This document shows, in pieces, positions 51,878 through 59,658 of a stretch of DNA of 64,000 nucleotides. Each line of letters opens with the position of its first letter. Position 1 is the first letter of the stretch. Source of the stretch: Bacteroidota bacterium (GTDB lineage Bacteria > Bacteroidota > Bacteroidia > B-17B0 > Aurantibacillaceae). The notes beneath the pieces are model-generated. The model made no database searches. It was not told the origin of the DNA and saw only the letters and a program-made list of their open reading frames with translations. The translations under genes and the position numbers were made by a program. The stretch covers positions 62,001-126,000 of the forward strand of contig JANYGK010000035.1 of the NCBI GenBank assembly GCA_025362395.1. The letters run 5' to 3'.

Positions 51878-52492
51878 ATGAACGTATTTAAGGAAAAATT
51901 AAATAAGCAGCTTGCCCAATCCTTATTGGAAAATAAGTTTGAAGAACCATTTGAATTACAAGCTCTTTGTATTAAAAAAGCAAGCAGCGGAACAGATGTT
52001 ATTGCAGAAGCATCTGCTAATACAGGCAAGAGCACAACTGCTGTCATATTTACACTTCAAAAATTACAAACTGCCGTAGCAGATGCCCCCAGGGCTTTAA
52101 TTGTAGTGGCAAATAATGAGGATGTGCTGAGTATGAAAGAGCAGTTTACTTTATTGGGAAAGCATACTAATTTAAGAGTGCACGCGGCACATGAAGGCGA
52201 AAAAATTGATAAACAAGCGGAAGCTATTTATTTTGGAGCAGATGTAGTAATTGGAACCCCTGTGAGAGTGCTTGAATTATATTTTAAGAAAAACCTTAAC
52301 ATTAACCAGGTAAAATTATTTGTCATTGACGATGCGGAAATAATTATAAAAAATTCAAACCAAGGCCAGATTGACCGTTTAGCGTTGAGCTTACCAAAGT
52401 GTCAGCATTTGGTATTTACTACAGATTATTCGGCTAAGGTAGAAAGGCTTATTGAAAAATTTATTGTAGCGCCGCAGTTTATCGGGGTGTAA
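51878..52492 (+). CDS. single-domain DEAD-box-like helicase remnant or protein
   Basis: 204 residues equal to only the first RecA domain of a DEAD-box helicase. Q-motif-like FELQALCI, Walker A region IAEASANTGKSTTA (51 is the Lys; AxTGxGKT in true helicases), PTRE-like ALIVVANNED, GG-like region, GTPVRVLEL, and a DEAD position reading FVIDDAEI (Asp151-Asp152-Ala-Glu154), then FTTDYS in place of SAT. Without the second domain it cannot be a normal helicase. Last gene of the aspS run; its 3' end overlaps the convergent gene by 14 bases. Confidence 0.75.
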   Translation: MNVFKEKLNKQLAQSLLENKFEEPFELQALCIKKASSGTDVIAEASANTGKSTTAVIFTLQKLQTAVADAPRALIVVANNEDVLSMKEQFTLLGKHTNLRVHAAHEGEKIDKQAEAIYFGADVVIGTPVRVLELYFKKNLNINQVKLFVIDDAEIIIKNSNQGQIDRLALSLPKCQHLVFTTDYSAKVERLIEKFIVAPQFIGV

Positions 52493-53201
52493 TTTCTTCC
52501 GAAGCAGGAGTGTCTGTTTTATCTTCCAAATTTTTATATTTTTTAGGTGTGCCTTTCATTAATTTCAAAATGTATTTTGAAGATTCTGTTCCAGCTCTTT
52601 TTGAACTGATCACAATTGCTTTTTTGAACCCTATATTTTTTATATAAGGCCTCTTAGACCTGCTTCTGTACACGTCACTAATAAAAGAGCAAATAGGCCC
52701 CGGATTTGTTAAGTTAGTAAGCATAAAACTTCTTAGCAAAGTTGAACGGTCGTTTTTTAAATACAACTCAAATAAATAGTCAGCTTTAAAATAAATAGAT
52801 GTTTGTGCGGGAGCATGCTGCCCATTAGCATAGTCTAGATCATTGTAATAAGCTTCCTCACCGTAAAATTTAAGAGGAGTTATCTTTAATATATAATTAA
52901 ATGAAATATCGTTTATAGAATCATAAAGCTTCATTTTTTTCTTTTTATTAAAAGACGTCATTAAGGTTGTTTTGATATCATTATAAAAGTCTTTTTTATC
53001 GGGCTCAGGAGTATCAGTAAACGTGGGCTTTTCCAGCGTGGCATAATATATTTTAAGTGAATCCATATTGAATTCAACTTTTAATGATCTTTCTTTTTTA
53101 AGGAAAGTAAGATCTTCATTGGGATTAGCCCAAATTAAATGAAATTGCCCGAAAGACAGAGCGGACCATAAACAGAAAAACAATAGTAATGATGATCTCA
53201 T
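52479..53201 (-). CDS. secreted protein of unknown function
   Basis: 240 residues. Signal peptide (MRSSLLLFFCLWSALSFGQF). The mature part is mixed alpha/beta: FNMDSLKIYYATLEKPTFTD, then YILKITPLKFYGEEAYYNDL, which could be a small lipid-binding-like fold, and a basic tail. Not recognised. It follows the DUF4476 gene by three bases, so the two are one transcript. Its end overlaps the helicase-like gene by 14 bases in antisense. Confidence 0.6.
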   Translation of the reverse strand: MRSSLLLFFCLWSALSFGQFHLIWANPNEDLTFLKKERSLKVEFNMDSLKIYYATLEKPTFTDTPEPDKKDFYNDIKTTLMTSFNKKKKMKLYDSINDISFNYILKITPLKFYGEEAYYNDLDYANGQHAPAQTSIYFKADYLFELYLKNDRSTLLRSFMLTNLTNPGPICSFISDVYRSRSKRPYIKNIGFKKAIVISSKRAGTESSKYILKLMKGTPKKYKNLEDKTDTPASEEITPR

Positions 53202-53204
53202 AAC

Positions 53205-53987
53205 TTAAGGATTTTCTTTCATGTAAGCAGCTAATTCCTTTTTTGAATTGCTGAACGAAAAAGCATCATACACTTTGTAGTAGTTTTGTTTATCGTATGT
53301 TTTCGAATAAGCGTATTTAGAGAAATCCAACTTGCTTCTTTCCTGCGAAAATAACTTCATAACAGATAAAACCTGGACTGAAGAGACCTCTTTGGTATTA
53401 AAAAATGTTTTAGCCATTTCAAATTTGGTTGATTCAAAGCTTTCTTTTTTAATGGCATCGCAAACACCTGAAAATTCAGGGCCGGTATAAGTGTCTGGCT
53501 GAACTGTATTAGCAGCAAGGCCCGGTACGTTAGAAACCGTTGGGGTTAATGCAACAATGGAGGGATTTGTTTGTGTGTTCCCAAACAAAGTTTTGCTTTC
53601 TAAAACAAGCGAGTAGGTCCCGTAATTATCCTTATTTAAAGCATATATCGAAGTATAGTTCAGGGCACTTGATACATTGAAATTTAATAAAGCAGTTGTA
53701 CCGGACTGTAATACTTTTACATGGTAGTTGTTTTCATCCAGGTAATCGAACTTTACATTTTGCGCATATTGATTATTTAGTCTGATCCCATTCATAGAAA
53801 CAATGAAGTCAGGATTCGTGTTTTGCGCGTTATGAATAACTATAGACCCTACCTGCGCGTTTAAACAAATAACGATTCCAAAAGTAAAAAGTAGATTTAA
53901 AAAAATTGTTTTCGTAGTTTTGTATTTCCAAACAATATACCGGTATTTTTTGAATTTACAAAATATACTTATCTTAAATAATACCAA
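53205..53987 (-). CDS. secreted DUF4476-type protein, start uncertain
   Basis: 260 residues as read from a TTG at 53987. The C-terminal DUF4476 domain (about 170-260) is recognisable: GVCDAIKKESFESTKFEMAK, VSSVQVLSVMKLFSQERSKL, then DFSKYAYSKTYDKQNYYKVY. A signal peptide must begin later than the TTG: the sequence from residue 25 would be TKTIFLNLLFTFGIVICLNA, a typical signal peptide except that its first codon is ACG (53915) instead of ATG. So the start codon is either mutated, non-canonical or wrongly sequenced. It overlaps the upstream 121-residue gene by 19 bases if the TTG is used. Confidence 0.7.
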   Translation of the reverse strand: MVLFKISIFCKFKKYRYIVWKYKTTKTIFLNLLFTFGIVICLNAQVGSIVIHNAQNTNPDFIVSMNGIRLNNQYAQNVKFDYLDENNYHVKVLQSGTTALLNFNVSSALNYTSIYALNKDNYGTYSLVLESKTLFGNTQTNPSIVALTPTVSNVPGLAANTVQPDTYTGPEFSGVCDAIKKESFESTKFEMAKTFFNTKEVSSVQVLSVMKLFSQERSKLDFSKYAYSKTYDKQNYYKVYDAFSFSNSKKELAAYMKENP

Positions 53988-54334
53988 TAAATTGTCCAGT
54001 TTAAAATGCGGCTTATTAATAATTCATCCGTTTTATCGGCTACTTTTTTTATTTCAACAACGCATTTGTCATACAAAATATCTTCAAATGCTGAAAAACC
54101 GGTCGTGTTTTTACTTCGGTCTTCATAGTTGCGGGAAGAGATCAATTCTTTCGCCTTATTATATATTAAAGTGGCAATGTCTAAATATACTGAATGCTCA
54201 CTAACGTGAAATTCCTTTGTCTTTTTAGCGAGCGCTTTAATGGCGCCTTCTCTTGTTTTGTAGGTTTTATAAGTATTAAATTTAATCGCTACATCACATA
54301 AAATTTCTATGTATTCTTTACTCAACCCTTTCAT
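53969..54334 (-). CDS. helical protein of unknown function (121 residues)
   Basis: Soluble, mostly helical: MKGLSKEYIEILCDVAIKFN, YKTREGAIKALAKKTKEF, YLDIATLIYNKAKELISSRN. No signal peptide. I do not recognise it. It starts 12 bases after the stop of the SpoIIE remnant on the same strand. Confidence 0.55.
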   Translation of the reverse strand: MKGLSKEYIEILCDVAIKFNTYKTYKTREGAIKALAKKTKEFHVSEHSVYLDIATLIYNKAKELISSRNYEDRSKNTTGFSAFEDILYDKCVVEIKKVADKTDELLISRILNWTIYWYYLR

Positions 54335-54346
54335 ATAATTATAGTC

Positions 54347-54732
54347 TTATAATTTAATTCCCATTACACATATATCATCAATCTGTTCGAGCTTGCCTTT
54401 CCAGTTGTTGATGGCTGTTGAAAGTCTTTCCAATTGTTGTTCCATGGGTTCGTTAGCGTGATTCAACAATAGCTCATTCAGTTGTTTGTATTTAAATTTT
54501 TTTCCTTTAGGCCCGCCAAACTGATCGGCGAAGCCGTCGGTATATAAATAAAGTATATCTCCTTTTTTATAGTTGATGGTATGTAAGGCAAATGCTTCTT
54601 CTTTTTCACCTTTACCGATAGGCATTTTATTAGCCGGTAACTCTGTTAAATTTCCGTTACTATAAAACAGCGGTTTATTGTTTCCGGCAGCATACGTTAT
54701 TTTTTTAATAAGGGTGTATTTGGTTTTTAATC
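54347..54732 (-). pseudogene. C-terminal remnant of a SpoIIE phosphatase gene
   Basis: Coding similarity runs from about 54730 down to 54347. KKITYAAGNNKPLFYSNGNL, then TELPANKMPIGKGEKE, the metal-site motif YLYTDGFADQFGGPKGKKFK, and the family C-terminus NWKGKLEQIDDICVMGIKL. A TGA stops the frame just upstream (near 54733) and the first two thirds of the phosphatase domain plus any sensor part are missing. An ATG at 54625 could start a 92-residue fragment that lacks the first catalytic motifs. Nearest relatives are the three intact genes from 57482 on. Confidence 0.85.
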
Positions 54733-55071
54733 AAGATAAGGATTTCTTCAATTTGATTTTATTAAGAGCAATAGTTCATCTTTAATTTTTCATAAACATG
54801 TGTGTTTGGACTATATATTTTTAGTTTAATTATTATGTCTTAAGGGTGTTAATCTCCGATTAGGTAACAGCTAATTCCGTTACTTGGTCTACAATTAATC
54901 GATGCTAACCTTTCTCTCTTTAATTTGTTATATCAATAACCAAACACTCTCCTGTATTTCAAACATAAAGAATAATCCTTAACTGACAAACGGGGCCTAA
55001 ATACGACAAAATAATACGTGTAATTGCGCCAAATTTTTTATATTTAACCTTATTATTTACGCTCTCTCTCT
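54733..55071. other. non-coding stretch upstream of paaZ
   Basis: 339 AT-rich bases between the SpoIIE remnant and paaZ with no supportable gene. It ends in (CT)5 directly before the ATG at 55072. TATATTTA at 55039-55046 could be the paaZ -7 box. Confidence 0.5.
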
Positions 55072-57120
55072 ATGAACAAATTACAAAACTATGCCTTAGG
55101 CCAATGGGTAGCCGGGGCTGATAACGGACAAGAATTATTTAACGCCATTACCGGCGATGTGGTTGCTACGGCGAGCAGCAAAGGATTGGATTTTGCAAAA
55201 ATGTGCGAGTACGCGCGTACTGTCGGCGGACCAAAATTGCGGAAGATGACCTTCCAAGAACGAGGCCTGATGCTAAAAGCGTTGGCATTGCATCTGCAAA
55301 GTAAAAAAGAAGATTTCTATAAAGTATCGTGGGCAACAGGTGCCACTCGTGTTGACAGCTGGGTAGATATTGAAGGCGGCATCGGTAACTTATTTACCTA
55401 CGCTTCTCTACGCCGCCAGTTCCCTAACGAAACCTACTGTTACGATGGCGATGTAGCTCGCTTATCGAAAAATAATACATTTATCGGCCATCATATTTGC
55501 GTTCCAAAGGAAGGAGTTGCCATTCATATTAACGCATTCAACTTCCCGGTGTGGGGCATGTTGGAAAAAGTGGCCGTTAACTGGTTGGCGGGCGTTCCGG
55601 CTATTGTTAAGCCGGCGGCCTTAACGTCTTTTTTAACGGAAGCGGTAGTAAAAGAAATTATTGCCAGTAAAATATTGCCCGAAGGAGCTTTGCAATTAAT
55701 TTGCGGCAGCGCCAACGGTATTTTAGATCATGTGGAAAGCCAGGATATTATTACGTTTACCGGCTCAGCATCAACGGGTAAAATGTTGAAAGCGCACCCT
55801 CGTTTATTACAGGAGGCGGTACACTTTAACATGGAAGCAGATTCGCTGAACTGCTGTGTATTGGGAACCGACATAACACCTGCAATGCCTGAATTTGATA
55901 TTTTTATTAAAGAAGTAGCTCGTGAAATTACAACAAAGGCCGGGCAAAAATGTACGGCTGTTCGGCGCATCATCGTTCCGGAAAACATGGTGGAAGATGT
56001 GCAAATTGCCTTAGGCAAACGCTTAGCGCAAAATGTAATTGGCGACCCTAATGTAGAAGGCGTTCGTATGGGGTCATTGGCGGGACTGTCACAGCTGATT
56101 GAGGTAAAGGAAAAAGTAGAATTACTTTCTAAAACACAAAAAATAATCATTGGTAACTTTGAAAACTTCGAGGTAAAAGGAGCCGATAAACATAAAGGCG
56201 CATTTATGCCGCCGATCATTTTTTATAATGATAAGCCGTTCACTAATACCGATTGCCACAACGTAGAGGCCTTTGGCCCCGTAAGTACCCTTATGCCTTA
56301 CAAAACTATTGAGGATGCTATTGAATTAAGTAAAATGGGTAAAGGCTCTTTAGTAAGTTCAATTATTACCGCTGACAATACGATTGCCCGTAAATATACC
56401 ATTGGCGCGGCTTGCATGCATGGCCGTATTTTAGTATTAAATAACGAATGTGCTAAAGAAAGTACCGGGCATGGTTCGCCAATGCCACTACTCGTACATG
56501 GCGGCCCGGGCCGTGCAGGAGGCGGAGAAGAGATGGGCGGAAAACGAGGTGTATTCCATTACTTACAACGTACTGCCATACAAGGCTCACCAACCACCAT
56601 TACCGCTATCTTAAACCAATATCAGCAAGGCGCTAAGCAAATAGAAAAAGACATTCATCCGTTCCGCCAGTATTTTGAAGACCTTGAAATTGGTGAAACA
56701 TTAATTACTGCCAAACATACTATTACGGAAGCAGACGTGATAAATTTCGCAAACGTAAGCGGCGATCATTTTTACGCGCATACGGATGTAACCAGCCTGG
56801 AAGGCACTATTTTTACAGGTCGTGTAGCACATGGTTATTATATTTTAAGTAAAGCAGCCGGCTTATTTGTAAATGCTAAAAAAGGACCCGTATTATTAAA
56901 TTACGGTATTGATGAATGCCGCTTTACAAAGCCGGTATATATGGGAAGCACCATTGGCGTGCGTTTTACCTGCAAAGAAAAAATTGTTCAGGAGAAAAAA
57001 AACGCGGAAGACATTGCTAAAGGTATTGTGAAATGGCTGGTAGATGTGTATGACGAAACCGGTGAAACGGTTGCTATTGCTACCATTTTAACGATGGTGA
57101 AGCTAAGGAACCAAGATTAA
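55072..57120 (+). CDS. paaZ: bifunctional oxepin-CoA hydrolase / 3-oxo-5,6-dehydrosuberyl-CoA semialdehyde dehydrogenase
   Basis: 682 residues, the normal PaaZ length. The N-terminal aldehyde dehydrogenase (about 1-525) has HINAFNFPVWGMLEKVAVNW, FTGSASTGKMLKAH, EADSLNCCVLG (Glu) and TTKAGQKCTAVRRIIVPENM (Cys nucleophile). The C-terminal MaoC-type (R)-hydratase (about 535-682) has INFANVSGDHFYAHTD (catalytic Asp/His) and VAHGYYILSKAAG. In the aerobic phenylacetate pathway it opens the oxepin-CoA ring and oxidises the aldehyde. No other paa genes are in the window. The gene sits between two decayed SpoIIE ends. Confidence 0.95.
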   Translation: MNKLQNYALGQWVAGADNGQELFNAITGDVVATASSKGLDFAKMCEYARTVGGPKLRKMTFQERGLMLKALALHLQSKKEDFYKVSWATGATRVDSWVDIEGGIGNLFTYASLRRQFPNETYCYDGDVARLSKNNTFIGHHICVPKEGVAIHINAFNFPVWGMLEKVAVNWLAGVPAIVKPAALTSFLTEAVVKEIIASKILPEGALQLICGSANGILDHVESQDIITFTGSASTGKMLKAHPRLLQEAVHFNMEADSLNCCVLGTDITPAMPEFDIFIKEVAREITTKAGQKCTAVRRIIVPENMVEDVQIALGKRLAQNVIGDPNVEGVRMGSLAGLSQLIEVKEKVELLSKTQKIIIGNFENFEVKGADKHKGAFMPPIIFYNDKPFTNTDCHNVEAFGPVSTLMPYKTIEDAIELSKMGKGSLVSSIITADNTIARKYTIGAACMHGRILVLNNECAKESTGHGSPMPLLVHGGPGRAGGGEEMGGKRGVFHYLQRTAIQGSPTTITAILNQYQQGAKQIEKDIHPFRQYFEDLEIGETLITAKHTITEADVINFANVSGDHFYAHTDVTSLEGTIFTGRVAHGYYILSKAAGLFVNAKKGPVLLNYGIDECRFTKPVYMGSTIGVRFTCKEKIVQEKKNAEDIAKGIVKWLVDVYDETGETVAIATILTMVKLRNQD

Positions 57121-57417
57121 AATTATTTTACGACTTAAGATATTCCGCCACATATTATGAGTAGATGAGTTAAATAGACATTCATGAAAATTTGAATTTA
57201 AGAAACCCGATATATAGGAATTAATATTGCAACTATGGCCTTTGATCCGGCGAAAAAACAGGCATATAAAAAAGATATTGCACCGCGTTTAAATGATTGT
57301 AATATCTGTTACTTTATAATAAAGGAGATGTAAGGATTAATTATATAAATAGTGGCCGGGTGGCGTCAATCTGTAAATAGGCCGCCAACAAGTAAAAAAG
57401 CAAGTTGCAGAGTTCGT
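57121..57417. other. decayed intergenic region after paaZ
   Basis: No intact gene. A short open frame from the ATG at 57235 (MAFDPAKKQAYKKDIAPRLN, then 14 more residues) is not recognised. The region leads into a SpoIIE tail. Confidence 0.5.
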
Positions 57418-57480
57418 TTTTTAGCTTGGAAAGGAAATTTAGAACAGGTGAGATGATGTAACTATTATTGGTATAAAAAT
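57418..57480 (+). pseudogene. C-terminal remnant of another SpoIIE phosphatase gene
   Basis: TTTTTAGCTTGG onwards reads FLAWKGNLEQV, the family's last-but-one motif, then after one extra base (near 57451) DDVTIIGIKI, its last residues. Only about 21 codons remain, ending at the start of the next SpoIIE gene; without the extra bases the stop would overlap that ATG. Confidence 0.75.
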
Positions 57481-57481
57481 T

Positions 57482-59596
57482 ATGAAAAAGCCCCTGAAGC
57501 ATTTAATACTTTTAATTTTCCTGTTCACACTTAAGAAAGGATCTTCTCAAGGAAATACTGACTCTCTTTGGAAAGTTTGGAATAGTAAAACACAGGCCGA
57601 TACCAACAAGTTAATGGCGATGGATGAGCTTATTTGGTCATACATACATACAAACCTTGATACGGCGGCACTCTTAACTTTCAGAGAGCTTGCATTAGCT
57701 AAGAAAAAAAATGAACTTAAATGGTTGGGAAGTGCCTATAATAATTTATGCGTTATCTATAAAAATAAGGGCAATTACGAGCTGGCTTTAAAATACATTG
57801 ATACGTCATTAACCATTAATAAATCAATACATAATAAGTACGGTATTGCCACGTGCTATAATTCAATGGCTAATATATACAGGCGAAAGGGAGACCTTAC
57901 AAAAGCATTGGATTTTAATTTAAAAAGTTTAAAAATAAAAGAAGAGTTGAAAGATTCTGCCTCTATGGCTGTAACCTTTGGTAATATTGCAATTGTATAC
58001 ACCATATTAGATGAATATGATAAAGCTCTTGAATATCATTTTAAAGGGTTAAGAATAAAAGAAAAAATGGGCTCAAAGTCTGAGTTGGCCAACTCACTAT
58101 CAAACATTGGCATTATCTATTTTAAAAAGAAAGACTTTAAAGAAGGTTTAAAATACCAACAGCAGGCTTTAATATTTGATGAGGAGTCGGAAGACCTGAG
58201 AGGGATGGCGGCAGACATATCAAACATGGGATTGAATTATAAAGGAATGAATGATTATGTCCATGCGTTAGAAAGTTTTCAAAAAGCGTTAAAAATAGAT
58301 GAACAGGTGAATGATATTCCGGCCGTTGCTCATAGTTACAGCAATATCGGGTCTCTTTACTTAGACCAAAAAAAATATAGCAATGCCTCTTTATACCTGG
58401 AAAAAAGTTTAAAAACAATTCATGAATTAGGTGAAATAGAAACTGAAAGCGAAGTTAATTATAAGCTTTATGAAACGTATAAACTTTCAGGTGATCATGC
58501 TAAAGCGTTAAAGCACTACGAAGCATATACCTTATTAAAAGACAGCGTATACAAAGAGCAGAATCAAAAACAAATTATGCAAAAACAGATGCAATATGAA
58601 TACGATAAAAAAGCAACCGCAGACAGTGTAAAAGTGTTTGAGGAAAAAAAGGTAACAACGGCTCAGCTTAAGCAAGAACGCACCCAGCGTTATGCCCTGT
58701 ATGGCGGACTTACACTCGTCATTATGTTTGGTATATTTATATTGAACCGTTATAAAATAACTCAGAAGCAAAAACAAATTATCGAGATCAAAAATAAAGA
58801 AACCGAGCAGCAAAAAGCGATTATTGAAGAACATCAAAAAGAAACCATTGACAGTATTAATTATGCCAGGCGCATTCAATACGCTTTGCTGGCAAACAGT
58901 AAACTATTGAAACACCATTTACCTGAACACTTTGTGCTGTTTGACCCTAAAGATATTGTAAGCGGCGATTTTTACTGGGCGGCAGAGTTTAATAACAGTT
59001 TTTACCTGGCAGTGTGCGACAGCACAGGGCATGGAGTGCCGGGCGCTTTTATGAGCTTATTAAATATGGGTTTTTTAAGCGAGGCCATTAAAGAAAAAAA
59101 TATTTTAGAGCCCAATAAAATTTTAGATTATGTAAGGAACAGATTAATTGAAAGTATCGGTAACGATGGGCAGCAGGATGGGATGGATGCTGTTTTGGTA
59201 CGTATAGATTATACAATGTTACACCATAACGGGACGCCACAGTATACCTACGCGGCAGCAAATAACGCCCCATTGCTTATATGTGATAATACGATTCTTG
59301 AATTACCAAAGGATAAAATGCCTGTGGGTAAAGGTGAGAAAAAGGAAAACTTTAAATTACACAGTATTAATTTAAAGGCAGGTGATGTGTTGTATATTTA
59401 TACAGACGGTTACGCCGACCAATTTGGCGGGCCTAAAGGAAAAAAATTCAAGTATAAACAATTAAATGAATTTTTACTGTCAATATGCCATAATGATACT
59501 GAGACGCAAAAAGACATGTTGCAGAATAACTTTTTAACCTGGAGAGGTAATTTAGAGCAGGTGGATGATGTATGTATTGTCGGGATCCGCTTGTGA
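57482..59596 (+). CDS. TPR-TM-SpoIIE phosphatase 1
   Basis: 704 residues. Signal peptide or first helix (PLKHLILLIFLFTLKKGSSQ), about seven TPR motifs (60-365; YNNLCVIYKNKGNYELALKY, YGIATCYNSMANIYRRKGDL), a transmembrane helix (about 406-424, YALYGGLTLVIMFGIFILN), a coiled coil, the connector DSINYARRIQYALL, then SpoIIE PP2C (about 475-704): FDPKDIVSGDFYWA, DSTGHGVPGAFMSLL, DGMDAVLV, YTDGYADQFGGPKGKKFKYK. All metal motifs intact. Periplasmic TPRs would sense a ligand or partner, and the cytoplasmic phosphatase act on a phosphoserine target. First of three tandem paralogues. Confidence 0.95.
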   Translation: MKKPLKHLILLIFLFTLKKGSSQGNTDSLWKVWNSKTQADTNKLMAMDELIWSYIHTNLDTAALLTFRELALAKKKNELKWLGSAYNNLCVIYKNKGNYELALKYIDTSLTINKSIHNKYGIATCYNSMANIYRRKGDLTKALDFNLKSLKIKEELKDSASMAVTFGNIAIVYTILDEYDKALEYHFKGLRIKEKMGSKSELANSLSNIGIIYFKKKDFKEGLKYQQQALIFDEESEDLRGMAADISNMGLNYKGMNDYVHALESFQKALKIDEQVNDIPAVAHSYSNIGSLYLDQKKYSNASLYLEKSLKTIHELGEIETESEVNYKLYETYKLSGDHAKALKHYEAYTLLKDSVYKEQNQKQIMQKQMQYEYDKKATADSVKVFEEKKVTTAQLKQERTQRYALYGGLTLVIMFGIFILNRYKITQKQKQIIEIKNKETEQQKAIIEEHQKETIDSINYARRIQYALLANSKLLKHHLPEHFVLFDPKDIVSGDFYWAAEFNNSFYLAVCDSTGHGVPGAFMSLLNMGFLSEAIKEKNILEPNKILDYVRNRLIESIGNDGQQDGMDAVLVRIDYTMLHHNGTPQYTYAAANNAPLLICDNTILELPKDKMPVGKGEKKENFKLHSINLKAGDVLYIYTDGYADQFGGPKGKKFKYKQLNEFLLSICHNDTETQKDMLQNNFLTWRGNLEQVDDVCIVGIRL

Positions 59597-59658
59597 TGGC
59601 TGATTTATTGAACGTACACATTTCAGAATTTTAAAATTAATATTAAAAATAACCGAGC

